Positions 45,058 to 53,462 of a stretch of DNA of 64,000 bases are shown here, in pieces. The position numbers were made by a program, and so were the translations under genes. The stretch spans positions 21,302 to 85,301 of the forward strand of contig CAZUKP010000004.1 of NCBI GenBank assembly GCA_964620915.1, given 5' to 3'. The first letter of the stretch is position 1, and every line of letters starts with the position of its first letter. The notes under the pieces are model-generated. The model saw nothing but the letters and a program-made list of their open reading frames with translations, was not told the origin of the DNA and did no database searches. The DNA comes from Hyphomicrobium_A sp964620915 (GTDB lineage: Bacteria; Pseudomonadota; Alphaproteobacteria; Rhizobiales; Hyphomicrobiaceae).

Positions 45058-45807
45058 CTATCGCATTTCAACAGGTCTGCATTCAAGAGCGAGATCACGC
45101 GCGCGGACCAGCGGACCAATCCCCTCTATTGTGTCTTCGTCGGCAAATCGCACCAATTGATGGACCAGCCGGCCAAACAGCGGGTGCGTTAGGACCAAGC
45201 GAAAGGTGAAATCTCCATCGCCCTCATCCTGATGCGCAATTTCCATCGATCCCGGTTCCAGCATCCTAGGAAGCTGCCACCGCCAGCTTCCGAACCCGAT
45301 GGAAAAGCTTTCCGATCGGAAAACGAGGGCGCCCTCCTCCGCGCTGACAGTCAGTGCCATGGCGATGCCATATCCGACGTACTCTTCGAGACCGGTCGGC
45401 CCGCAGAACCTCTTGGCGGAGTGGATCACCTGAGGGAATTTGCCGGGACGGGCGTAGAGCCGCGTCCACGTCTGTCCGCCAAGACTTGGATCCTCCGTGA
45501 CGGCAACGAGCGCGGACCCCGTCGCACCGTGTGCTAGGGGGAGTGGTGCACCGATGGCACGCAGGACAAATGCCAGAACCCACCCGGCACCGGAAAGTTC
45601 GGTCGTCACAACTTGTCCGCGATAGAAAAGCGTCTCATCAGGCGCAAGGCGTTTGGAAAACCGGCGGCGCACGGTTTCGGGAAGCGTGGCCCACGCGGCT
45701 TCACCAAGGAGCGTGCGAAAGCGCACATCTGCGAGTCGAGATTCGCCGGCCTCAACCACGCTTGCTTGCAACCGAGAACGGTTTTGCCGAACAGCCTCTG
45801 GGACCAT
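45058..45807 (-). CDS. DUF4166 domain protein
   Basis: 249 residues. Matches the DUF4166 pattern: a PETVRRRFSKRL start, GTGSGLVAV-like TGSALVAVTED, WTRLYARPGKFPQVIHSAKRF, and FEIA-type alternating strands to the end. The domain is known alone or fused to saccharopine-dehydrogenase-like enzymes; its biochemical role is not established. GGAGGTCAGGT precedes the ATG. It starts 26 bp after the GbsR-like gene stop and is probably under its control. Confidence 0.82.
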   Translation of the reverse strand: MVPEAVRQNRSRLQASVVEAGESRLADVRFRTLLGEAAWATLPETVRRRFSKRLAPDETLFYRGQVVTTELSGAGWVLAFVLRAIGAPLPLAHGATGSALVAVTEDPSLGGQTWTRLYARPGKFPQVIHSAKRFCGPTGLEEYVGYGIAMALTVSAEEGALVFRSESFSIGFGSWRWQLPRMLEPGSMEIAHQDEGDGDFTFRLVLTHPLFGRLVHQLVRFADEDTIEGIGPLVRARDLALECRPVEMR

Positions 45808-45833
45808 ATGACCTGACCTCCCTCACAACCGAT

Positions 45834-46418
45834 TCAGTCGGAACCGCCACGCTTGGAAGATACCTTCCGCCCTTTGGCGACCAAGCGAGCGATCGTCCCG
45901 CCCATCCGAAGCAGCTTCAGAAGCGTTGCTGCGGGAAGCTGCATGATTTCTTCAAAGCTTTGGTCAACCGTCTCGGTGAACTCCAGCATGTCACGCAGTC
46001 GCTTACGCACCGCTGGGGACATGCGCGCATCGCTCTTGGCGTCCGCTACGCAGGCGCGCAAGACGCTAAGCGCCGGATCGATTTCGCGCGCTTTACGGCC
46101 TGCAGCAATCCGCCTGACCATTTCCAGCATGTCGGCTTCGGCTTCGAAGAAATCGCGTCGATCCCCCATGGCGGGAACACGGCGAATGAGGTTCCATGCC
46201 AGAAGCTCGCGCAGACTCATTGAAACGTTGGATCGCGCCATCGCAAGGCGTTCGGCAATGTCTTCGGCGGTCAGCGCCTCGTCCGAGAGGAATAGAAGTG
46301 CGTGGATTTGAGCAACAGAGCGGTTGACGCCCCAGGCGGTGCCCATCTCGCCCCAATGGAGAACGAAACGCTCGATGGTTGCAGGTAGGCGCGCCTTCTT
46401 TACAGTTATTTCTGTCAT
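45834..46418 (-). CDS. GbsR/MarR-type transcriptional regulator
   Basis: 194 residues from MTEITVKK. The winged HTH is ALTAEDIAERLAMARSNVSMSLRELLAW, typical of the GbsR subgroup, with the N-terminal landmark WGEMGTAWGVNRSVAQIHALLFLS. A helical C-terminal domain probably dimerises. A perfect inverted repeat (46407-46428) covers its start codon, which suggests autorepression and control of the downstream DUF4166 gene. Ligand unknown; the best known GbsR senses choline. Confidence 0.88.
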   Translation of the reverse strand: MTEITVKKARLPATIERFVLHWGEMGTAWGVNRSVAQIHALLFLSDEALTAEDIAERLAMARSNVSMSLRELLAWNLIRRVPAMGDRRDFFEAEADMLEMVRRIAAGRKAREIDPALSVLRACVADAKSDARMSPAVRKRLRDMLEFTETVDQSFEEIMQLPAATLLKLLRMGGTIARLVAKGRKVSSKRGGSD

Positions 46419-46428
46419 AACAGAAATA
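46407..46428. promoter_or_regulatory. candidate autoregulatory operator over the start codon
   Basis: TATTTCTG-TCATAA-CAGAAATA: perfect 8-bp arms with a 6-nt centre that contains the regulator's own start codon (read on the minus strand). A GbsR/MarR dimer bound here would block expression. Confidence 0.6.
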
Positions 46429-46622
46429 TCAGACACAACTGATCAAATGTCAATGGGTGCTACGCAAATCGAGTGCCGCCACTCGCATCGAATGCGCCGG
46501 CCCGGTGTTAGGAAGCACTCGTTGAGAGTACGCACTTGAGAAAGCCGGTTCGTTCGCCCGTGTGGAACTCTTCTCCAAGTCGGCGCGTTGTCGTTTATCG
46601 TTTGTCACAGGGATGCCGGTTC

Positions 46623-47450
46623 ATGCTCATAAACTACGGCTGCGAAATCTCGATTGCCGTCGCCAAAGCGACACCCCTCATATGCCTGGTCGATGTGCAT
46701 CCCGACCGGCGCCGGGAGATCGTCGCGGAGTCGCCGTTTCAGTCGAACCCCCCGCTCCCCGCACTGACGCACTTCGATGCGTTCGGCAACTATTGCCAAC
46801 GGCTGATAGCTCCTGCGGGCAATGTGACGCTGCGCCTCGACGGCCGGATACTCGACAGCGGGCGACCCGACAAGGTCGTGCTCGATGCGCGCGAGATCGC
46901 AGTCGAGCGCCTACCCGAAGAGATGCTCACTTTCCTGCTCGGCAGTCGCTATTGCGAGACTGACCGGTTGAGCCAGATCGCCTGGGACTATTTCGGTGCG
47001 CTGCCTTCAGGATGGTCGCGTGTCCAGTCTATCTGCGACTTTGTGCACGGCCACCTCACGTTCGGCTATCAGCACGCCCGTGCTACGCGCAGCGCGCTCG
47101 AGGCGTTCGACGAGCGCGTAGGGGTCTGCCGGGACTTCGCCCACCTGATGATTGCCTTGTGCCGCAGCCTCAATATCCCCGCACGTTACGTCAACGGCTA
47201 TCTCGGCGACATCGGCGTCCAGCCTGACCCTGCACCAATGGACTTCAGTGCCTGGGTTGAGGTCTACCTGGAGGGCGGCTGGCACACGTTCGATCCGCGA
47301 CACAATCAGCGACGCACTGGGCGCATCGTCGTCGCACGCGGTCGCGACGCCACCGACGTACCGCTTGTCAATTCGTTCGGACCACACACCCTCAAGATGT
47401 TCAAGGTCTGGGCCGAGGAGGCCGACACCCCCCTGCGCCAAGCTATCTGA
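46623..47450 (+). CDS. transglutaminase-like protein
   Basis: 275 residues from MLINYGCE. An N-terminal beta domain of the type seen before bacterial transglutaminase folds is followed by the core: catalytic Cys in RVGVCRDFAHLMIALCRSL and Asp in WHTFDPRHN. The usual HAWVEVY motif reads FSAWVEVYL, so the standard catalytic His is Ser; the His of WHTFDPRH is nearby. The protein may be a cysteine peptidase or amidase. The frame is open to 46536 but 46623 gives the usual length. Confidence 0.85.
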   Translation: MLINYGCEISIAVAKATPLICLVDVHPDRRREIVAESPFQSNPPLPALTHFDAFGNYCQRLIAPAGNVTLRLDGRILDSGRPDKVVLDAREIAVERLPEEMLTFLLGSRYCETDRLSQIAWDYFGALPSGWSRVQSICDFVHGHLTFGYQHARATRSALEAFDERVGVCRDFAHLMIALCRSLNIPARYVNGYLGDIGVQPDPAPMDFSAWVEVYLEGGWHTFDPRHNQRRTGRIVVARGRDATDVPLVNSFGPHTLKMFKVWAEEADTPLRQAI

Positions 47451-47627
47451 TCCAAGTCGCCCACGTTAGCCAATGGAGCTGGTTCTCCCGGTCCCCGCCT
47501 CACCGCGCCGGCCGTGCCTTTCTATCTTCACATGGCAATGTGAGTAGGATCCGGCAGTTGGACGTTACGATCCGCGATGGGCATAACTGGCCGACCGTGC
47601 CGGCACAGATTTCTTGGAGACGTTTTG

Positions 47628-48767
47628 ATGGCGGGAAGGGAACGCGTTTCACGGCTCGCGGCATGGCTAGAGGGACATCCGACAATCAAGATCGTCACGA
47701 TCACAAGTGCGTTGTTCGCGTTCTTGTTCGATCTTGGCTACGAATTCGTGCACGTTCGGCCTCTCCAGGAGGAGGAGCGCAGAGCTCGGTTCTGGGAGAT
47801 CATCGCTCGGCCGTCTCCAGGCAACAGCGGCAAGACACAAGCCTTGGAGTATTTGAACCGGCAAGGTGTCTCAATGCACGGGATCGATTTGTCGTGCGAG
47901 CGCAATGGAGGCGAATGGACCAAGCGCAAGCCAGCCTATCATCTGTTTGACGTCCAAGAGTGCGCGGGCGGCGTCTATCTGCAGCACGCCGACTTGCCAG
48001 GCGTTGACCTTCCCAATGCAAACCTGCGCGGAGCATGGCTTGATGAGGGAGACTTGTCCGGAGCCAACCTTGCTGGATCCAACCTTAGGGGCGCACACCT
48101 CGTCAGGGCAAATTTGGGAAATGCATCGCTGATCGCAGCAACGGCCAATGCGGTCGATTTTTCGTTCGTCAACCTCAAAGGGGCCAATCTTGAGGGAGCG
48201 GATCTCTTTGGCAGCGCGTTGGTTGGGACCAACTTGAGTTTCGCGAATTTGCAAAAGGCCAATTTTGGCAATGCGAGCCTAGTTGGTGCGAACCTCGCCC
48301 AAGCGAACCTGTCCGCCTCAAGGCTTGGCTATGCCGATCTGCGGGCCACGAATCTTTCGAACGCAATTTTGACCGACGCCCGCCTGGCAAAGGCGAAATT
48401 GAACCTGGCCAACTTGACCGGCGCCACATTTGAGGGCGCGAAAGAGCTAGCGCAGGAACAGATTGATGGCGCATGGGCGTGGCAGGACACACCAGCGAAG
48501 GACTTGCCTGAAGGCGTTGAAATCACGCGGACGTGTGATCCGGGGGAAAATGGCAAGCGCCGCAAAGAGTATGAGGATTTGCTGCGCAAGGGTGAAGCAT
48601 CGTTTGCCAATTTGAACCATTGCGGTTCGCCAAACGACGCGAATGCAGCAACTCTTCCCGCTGACTTGCAGCCCCTTCCCAAACCAGCGAAGCCTCAACC
48701 GGCCAAACCCGCTTGGCCAACGAAGCTGAAACGCAAGCTTGAGTCACTGCTCACTCCTGCACGCTAG
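47628..48767 (+). CDS. membrane-anchored pentapeptide repeat protein
   Basis: 379 residues from MAGRERVS. One helix near residues 20-37 (IVTITSALFAFLFDLGYEF), a linker, then about 28 pentapeptides of the A(D/N)LxG type (about 125-280; e.g. LSGANLAGSNLRGAH), which should form a right-handed quadrilateral beta-helix. The C-terminus is Pro/Lys-rich. It has two Cys around DLSCERNGG. GGAG lies about 9 nt upstream of the ATG. Function unknown; some repeats of this type bind DNA gyrase, but there is no gyrase-linked evidence here. Confidence 0.85.
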   Translation: MAGRERVSRLAAWLEGHPTIKIVTITSALFAFLFDLGYEFVHVRPLQEEERRARFWEIIARPSPGNSGKTQALEYLNRQGVSMHGIDLSCERNGGEWTKRKPAYHLFDVQECAGGVYLQHADLPGVDLPNANLRGAWLDEGDLSGANLAGSNLRGAHLVRANLGNASLIAATANAVDFSFVNLKGANLEGADLFGSALVGTNLSFANLQKANFGNASLVGANLAQANLSASRLGYADLRATNLSNAILTDARLAKAKLNLANLTGATFEGAKELAQEQIDGAWAWQDTPAKDLPEGVEITRTCDPGENGKRRKEYEDLLRKGEASFANLNHCGSPNDANAATLPADLQPLPKPAKPQPAKPAWPTKLKRKLESLLTPAR

Positions 48768-48901
48768 CTGCTGCTTCGCTCCGAACCCGCGGCTGGAAAT
48801 TACCGGAAAATCCGGAAACTCCCGCCAAATTGCTGTCTTGTTCGTGCCACCGGGCTCTTGTTCGATCGCTTGTGACAGGCAAGCGATGAGGAGACCCGGC
48901 C

Positions 48902-50305
48902 GTGGAGAGCGTTGGAAGTTCGGTTAGTAGAATGGTCACCAGCCCCGGCTTCAAGTTCTTTCTCATCTGCGGTTTGGTTCTCGCGCTCTTGATCCCCATG
49001 GTCTTCGTTTGGTTCCTCGTCGATGAACGCGAGGATCGGGCCAAGGAGGTGCGCGCGGACGTCGCCAGCGAGTGGGGGCGCCCACAATTCGTCAATGGCC
49101 CGTTTCTGATCGTCCCTTACACAGTTCTTGTTGTCACCGGGGAAGGCGAAAAGCGCGTCGAGAAAGAACACGAGCGCCACGCCGTCTTCCTTCCAGAGAC
49201 GCTGAATATTCGCGGTAAGGTGACGACCAAGGTCTTGCACCGTTCGATTTATGACGTGCCGGTCTACACCGGCAGCCTGGATTTCAAGGGAAATTTCAAG
49301 GCACCAGACATATCCGAGGTCGCGCCGGACGCGCACGCGGTGCGTTGGCGCGAAGCCGTACTGGCGCTGGCCATCAGCGACGTGTCGGGACTGAGGTCGG
49401 CCGAGCCGGTTGTCATCGACGGGGGATCGAATAGCGCGTTCGAGCCGAGCCTTGGTGGTGCGGACGCCCGCATTAGTGGCATTCATGCTCCCCTGGCAGC
49501 ATTGACCGGTTCTTTCGACGACGCGCCAACGGTCGCCGGCCCCTCATCGACCAAAGGAATGTCGTTCCAGTTCAGGCTGACGTTCAACGGCTCCTCGGAG
49601 TTGATGTTTGCTCCCGTCGCAGCCAACACCGATGTCGAGTTGTTGTCCGACTGGCCGGACCCCAGCTTCACCGGCGCATTTCTGCCGACCGACCGCACCG
49701 TTGAGTCAGACAATTTCTCCGTGCGTTGGCAGGTGCCCAATTTGGCACGCAGCCTCCCTCAAGCTTGGAGCTTGTCCGGTCAGGGCCTGACGCGCCTCGC
49801 ACCCTACAAATTCGGTGTAAGCCTCTTCATTCCCGTCGACATCTATGCGCTTGTCACGCGGGCTGCGAAGTACGCGATGATGTTCCTCGCAACAGCCTTT
49901 ATGGCCGTTTTCGTGCTGGAGCTCAGGTCGAGCCGCCACGTACATGCGGTCCAATATCTGTTTGTCGGGCTGGCGATGGTGTTCTTTTACGTGTTGCTGC
50001 TGTCGCTTGCCGAGCACGTCGGGTTCTTGTGGGCCTATGTTCTCTCAGCAGTCGCAACCGGCGGCATGCTTTCTGTCTATGTGGGTCGCGTTCAAGCGAG
50101 CTTCGCAAAAGGGCTTGCCATGTTGGTGTTGTTCCTTGGGCTCTATGGGCTGCTCTACCTCATCCTTCAGCTCGAGGACTACGCACTCCTTGCTGGCGCG
50201 ATCGCGGGCTTCGTGATGCTAACAGTGGTGATGTTTTCGACACTCAAGGTCGACTGGTCGGGTCTCGCAGAGCAACGCAGCCCGGCTCCCCAGCAGTCGG
50301 GCTGA
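48902..50305 (+). CDS. creD: CreD-family inner membrane protein
   Basis: 467 residues. One N-terminal helix, a large periplasmic beta domain (about 45-300), then five C-terminal helices. Family signatures: LVDEREDRAKEVRADVASEW, GPFLIVPYT, YKFGVSLFIPVDIYALVTRA, KYAMMFLATAFMAVFVLEL and VQYLFVGLAMVFFYVLLLSL. In Enterobacteria CreD belongs to the CreBC regulon; no creBC is nearby here. The start is a GTG at 48902; an ATG at 48932 is possible. Convergent with the next gene, 6 bp apart. Confidence 0.92.
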   Translation: MESVGSSVSRMVTSPGFKFFLICGLVLALLIPMVFVWFLVDEREDRAKEVRADVASEWGRPQFVNGPFLIVPYTVLVVTGEGEKRVEKEHERHAVFLPETLNIRGKVTTKVLHRSIYDVPVYTGSLDFKGNFKAPDISEVAPDAHAVRWREAVLALAISDVSGLRSAEPVVIDGGSNSAFEPSLGGADARISGIHAPLAALTGSFDDAPTVAGPSSTKGMSFQFRLTFNGSSELMFAPVAANTDVELLSDWPDPSFTGAFLPTDRTVESDNFSVRWQVPNLARSLPQAWSLSGQGLTRLAPYKFGVSLFIPVDIYALVTRAAKYAMMFLATAFMAVFVLELRSSRHVHAVQYLFVGLAMVFFYVLLLSLAEHVGFLWAYVLSAVATGGMLSVYVGRVQASFAKGLAMLVLFLGLYGLLYLILQLEDYALLAGAIAGFVMLTVVMFSTLKVDWSGLAEQRSPAPQQSG

Positions 50306-50311
50306 TATCGG

Positions 50312-51313
50312 CTAGGCGGTGAGTTGGAGCGGCTCGGTGGCCGGGCCATCTGCCTCATAGCCTTGTGCAATGAACTCACCGCTCTTCGCATCTGCCACCA
50401 TCACCAGTCGCGTGCACGAATTGCGGATGGGCCAGACAAGCCAGGGAAACTTTGGATCGAGATCCATACCAGCGGTGTGCATCCGGCACGCGCGCCCCGC
50501 GCTATCAACACCGCGAGAGTGACCATGCCAGTCTTGCGCGTGCCAATGATTGGCGGCAACGTGCGCTCCCTCGTGAACACGGGCTTCGGCTTCCGTGCGT
50601 TCGATAATCGCGGTTTCGTGTGGTGCAACACCGGCCAGCGAGAAGATCGCTGGCGTTGAGATCGGCTCCGTGGCGAGCGTGCGCTTTGCTTCAGCGAAGG
50701 TCTCGGCCGTCTCAAACACGCGGCGCAGCAAATGCGCCGGCGTGACGTGCGCCATACCCCACACGCGGACGCGGTTGACCGCCCAATCGACATAGAAGTG
50801 GCCGAGCGCCTTGCGCATTGGTGCCTGGTTGAGCGCTCCAGCAAATCGGCCGGGTGCTACAGCCTGCAATATGCCGGTGTAGCCGGGCCAGGTCAGGGAA
50901 ACGAATGGGCCAACGTTGGCTGCGACGCGCGCTGCGATGATATAGCGGCCAAGCCCTGGCGTTTGCCAATCGAGAACACGAACCAACCGTGCGCTCAAGC
51001 CATCCGGTGAAGGCGCGACACGGCATGTGCAGCCCCACTCATAGTTAACGGACAGGAAGTAGGCCCCGGGCCGGCCAAGGCGGCGGGCGACCGCGTCAAT
51101 CTCATCAAGGTAGGCACTGTCATGCTTTTCCAACCAGCGCCGCGAAATGTCATCGAGAACCTTCAAGACGGGCAGGGGAACATGGCCCGACGCAGCGTCG
51201 ATTAAGGCGTGGGCGCGCGCCGACTCCCGCTCCAGCGTCTCCAGGTAGAAGGCCGGACCAACGTCGAAAAACGGGATTTGGCCCAGTCGGGGGCCCTGTG
51301 CAGTCTCTGCCAT
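50312..51313 (-). CDS. Ntn hydrolase of the acid ceramidase / NAAA type
   Basis: 333 residues. Region LSVNYEWGCTCRVAP followed by RVLDWQ is the nucleophile region of the acid ceramidase / N-acylethanolamine amidase superfamily, with the catalytic Cys at Cys95. It continues with LTWPGYTGILQAVAPGRFAGALNQ, another strong signature of the group. Such enzymes cut fatty-acid amide bonds. No signal peptide is visible. GAAGG lies about 6 nt before the ATG at 51313. Substrate unknown. Confidence 0.82.
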   Translation of the reverse strand: MAETAQGPRLGQIPFFDVGPAFYLETLERESARAHALIDAASGHVPLPVLKVLDDISRRWLEKHDSAYLDEIDAVARRLGRPGAYFLSVNYEWGCTCRVAPSPDGLSARLVRVLDWQTPGLGRYIIAARVAANVGPFVSLTWPGYTGILQAVAPGRFAGALNQAPMRKALGHFYVDWAVNRVRVWGMAHVTPAHLLRRVFETAETFAEAKRTLATEPISTPAIFSLAGVAPHETAIIERTEAEARVHEGAHVAANHWHAQDWHGHSRGVDSAGRACRMHTAGMDLDPKFPWLVWPIRNSCTRLVMVADAKSGEFIAQGYEADGPATEPLQLTA

Positions 51314-51489
51314 CGACACCTTCAATCAATGAACGCTCGCACCAGTCCCTAGTTGGGGAGGAGCGTTCAGGATTGCATCCACATTTGACCGATCGAGGCC
51401 GACTTTGAGCCCATCCTAGCCTTATTGGCGGGATCGATTGGGCAGCTGATGCCATTGGGTGGCTTCAGAGCTGCTCTGGCCGCCGCAGA

Positions 51490-51518
51490 TTGACAATTTG
51501 CCTCGCCTCGAAGATAAC
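51490..51518 (+). promoter_or_regulatory. probable rplU-rpmA promoter
   Basis: TTGACA, a 17-nt spacer and GATAAC, in the 349 bp between the divergent hydrolase gene and rplU. It is about 145 bp before the rplU start. The rest of the interval holds only the leader hairpin and no gene. Confidence 0.6.
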
Positions 51519-51607
51519 GTGCGCGGCCGCGTCCGATGCTACATTGGACGCGAAAATTGCGCTGCCCGAGGCTCAGATCTCCGCACATTGCAGGGGATCG
51601 TCAAAGA

Positions 51608-51624
51608 CCGCAGGTCGCCTGCGG
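51608..51624 (+). promoter_or_regulatory. leader hairpin upstream of rplU
   Basis: CCGCAGG-TCG-CCTGCGG, perfect 7-bp stem with a 3-nt loop, 38 nt before the rplU start. It lies in the transcribed leader and could be an r-protein autoregulatory element; no family match can be confirmed. Confidence 0.35.
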
Positions 51625-51662
51625 CGCCGAAGGGCGCGGGATAAGGGTTAAAGGAAAGAGCC

Positions 51663-51977
51663 ATGTACGCTGTCATTAAGACGGGCGGCAAGCAATATCG
51701 CGTTGCCCCTGACGATGTTCTGACAATCGAGAAGGTCGAAGGTGACACCGGCGCGAAGGTCGAATTCGCCGAAGTGTTGATGATTGGCGGCTCGGGTGAG
51801 CCCAAGCTCGGCACCCCGCTCGTCAGCGGCGCCAAGGTCGTCGCCGAGCTGGTCGAGCAGACCCGCGGTCCCAAGGTGATCGCTTTCAAGAAGCGCCGGC
51901 GCAAGAATTCGCGGCGCAAGCGCGGTCACCGCCAGGATCTCACAACGGTTCGCATCAAGAATATCGTCGGCGCCTAA
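51663..51977 (+). CDS. rplU: 50S ribosomal protein L21
   Basis: 104 residues. MYAVIKTGGKQYRV start and GHRQDLTTVRIKNI end of L21, with the basic KKRRRKNSRRKRGHR stretch. First gene of rplU-rpmA. AAAGGAAAG precedes the ATG. Confidence 0.98.
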   Translation: MYAVIKTGGKQYRVAPDDVLTIEKVEGDTGAKVEFAEVLMIGGSGEPKLGTPLVSGAKVVAELVEQTRGPKVIAFKKRRRKNSRRKRGHRQDLTTVRIKNIVGA

Positions 51978-52009
51978 CAGGGCAGCCGTCTCGTAAAGGG
52001 AATTAGACG

Positions 52010-52282
52010 ATGGCACAAAAGAAAGCAGGCGGCTCGTCCAAGAACGGCCGCGACTCACACTCCAAGCGCCTCGGCGTAAAGCGGTTCGGTGGCGAGCGCG
52101 TCATCCCCGGCAACATCTTGGTGCGCCAGCGCGGTACCCAGTGGCATCCGGGCTCCGGCGTCGGTATGGGCACCGATCACACGATCTTTGCCGTGGTGGA
52201 GGGCAGCGTCGAGTTCCAGACAAAGCGCAACGGCAGGGTTTACGTTTCCGTCCGGAACGAGGAGAGTGGAGCCGCCAAGTAG
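52010..52282 (+). CDS. rpmA: 50S ribosomal protein L27
   Basis: 90 residues beginning MAQKKAGGSSKNGRDSHSKR, the flexible N-terminal arm that reaches the peptidyl-transferase centre, followed by LGVKRFGGE and ILVRQRGTQWHPG. It needs no N-terminal processing peptide. Follows rplU by 32 bp. Confidence 0.98.
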   Translation: MAQKKAGGSSKNGRDSHSKRLGVKRFGGERVIPGNILVRQRGTQWHPGSGVGMGTDHTIFAVVEGSVEFQTKRNGRVYVSVRNEESGAAK

Positions 52283-52315
52283 CGGACGTTGCACCGGGCA
52301 AGCTCGTGAGAGCCG

Positions 52316-52346
52316 AAAGGGGGGCAGGCAACGTCCTCCTTTTTTT
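52316..52346 (+). terminator. intrinsic terminator after rpmA
   Basis: AAAGGGGGG pairs with TCCTCCTTT (two G-U pairs) around a 9-nt loop, ending in a run of seven T. It separates the ribosomal genes from the GNAT-obgE operon. Confidence 0.65.
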
Positions 52347-52404
52347 GTTGGCGGCCGGACTGGACCCGCCACCCGTGCTTGAGATTGGTGGTGCGCTGAA
52401 ATCG

Positions 52405-52929
52405 ATGCGCTCGAAACGACTGGAATACCGCCCTCTGGACGCGAGCGATGCTTGCCGTATCGCAGCACTCGTCAACGAATGGGACATTGCGCGCATGACG
52501 TCGCGCATCCCCCATCCCTACACACTGCTGGATGCAGACCTGTGGCTCGGCTCCCTTGGAAAGGATGAAGTCGTTTGGGGTATCGAGCGCGACGGCGAGT
52601 TGATCGGCGCAGTCGGGTACATTCTGGGTGACCCCGGACAGGCCGAGATCGGCTACTGGATCGGCAAGTCCTGGTGGGGGCACGGTTTTGCCTCGGAAGC
52701 TACACGAACGCTCGTTCAGCATTGTTTTGGGTCCGGCGGTTTTCGGCGACTTACGTGTGGACATTTCATCGACAATCCCGCCTCAGCGCGGGTCATCGCA
52801 AAGCTTGGTTTCCGGCGGACTGGTACGGCAAAACAATGGTGCGAGGCGCGACAGAGCGAGGTCATCACGATCAAGTATGCGCGCCGCCGCCCGGTGCTTG
52901 CAGCCCTGTGGCGCCAGCGTGCGGCATGA
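52405..52929 (+). CDS. GNAT family N-acetyltransferase
   Basis: 174 residues from MRSKRLEYRPLDA, a RimJ/RimL-like acetyltransferase with AEIGYWIGKSWWGHGFASEA and FIDNPASARVIAKLGFRRTG. First of two tandem GNATs preceding obgE, an arrangement common in Rhizobiales. Its TGA overlaps the next ATG by 4 nt. Substrate unknown; N-terminal acetylation of a ribosomal protein is possible from family and position. Confidence 0.88.
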   Translation: MRSKRLEYRPLDASDACRIAALVNEWDIARMTSRIPHPYTLLDADLWLGSLGKDEVVWGIERDGELIGAVGYILGDPGQAEIGYWIGKSWWGHGFASEATRTLVQHCFGSGGFRRLTCGHFIDNPASARVIAKLGFRRTGTAKQWCEARQSEVITIKYARRRPVLAALWRQRAA

Positions 52930-53462
52930 TCAGTCCCAATCTGAGAACAAAGCGGTTGACCCTGCGCCCACTCACGATGAGCGATGCGGACGACATATGC
53001 CGTAACATCGCCAATCCCAACGTCATCGATTGGCTCGCTGACCTGCCGTGGCCCTACCAGAAAAGCCATGCAGAAAGTTTCATTGCCCACACAGAACAGC
53101 AGCTTGCGGCGGCCAGCGCGCTCATTCGGGGTATCGTGCACGACGACGGTGTTATCGGTGTTGCCGGCATAGAACCGCGCTATGGCGCACCCTTCCTGGG
53201 TTATTGGCTGGGCGAGGCGTATTGGAACAAGGGCTACATGACAGAGGCGCTGACTGCACTGATCGCCCACTATTTCGCAACGACCAAAAATGACAGTTTG
53301 ACGAGCGGTATGTACGCCGACAACACAGCCTCCCGACGCGTGCAGCAGAAGCTTGGCTTTGTTGAGCTCGATCAGCAGTGGGAGCACTGCAAGCGCGGCG
53401 AAAGTGTCTTCGGCATCGCAACGCGGCTCGAACGATCGCGCTTCCAGGTAAGGCAATCATGA
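52926..53462 (+). CDS. GNAT family N-acetyltransferase
   Basis: 178 residues from MISPNLRTKRLTLRPLT. Shows GYWLGEAYWNKGYMTEA and YADNTASRRVQQKLGFVEL. Overlaps the upstream GNAT and obgE by 4 nt each (ATGA), so the three are translationally coupled. It is a paralogue of the preceding gene, about 30-35 percent similar by eye over the core. Confidence 0.9.
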   Translation: MISPNLRTKRLTLRPLTMSDADDICRNIANPNVIDWLADLPWPYQKSHAESFIAHTEQQLAAASALIRGIVHDDGVIGVAGIEPRYGAPFLGYWLGEAYWNKGYMTEALTALIAHYFATTKNDSLTSGMYADNTASRRVQQKLGFVELDQQWEHCKRGESVFGIATRLERSRFQVRQS

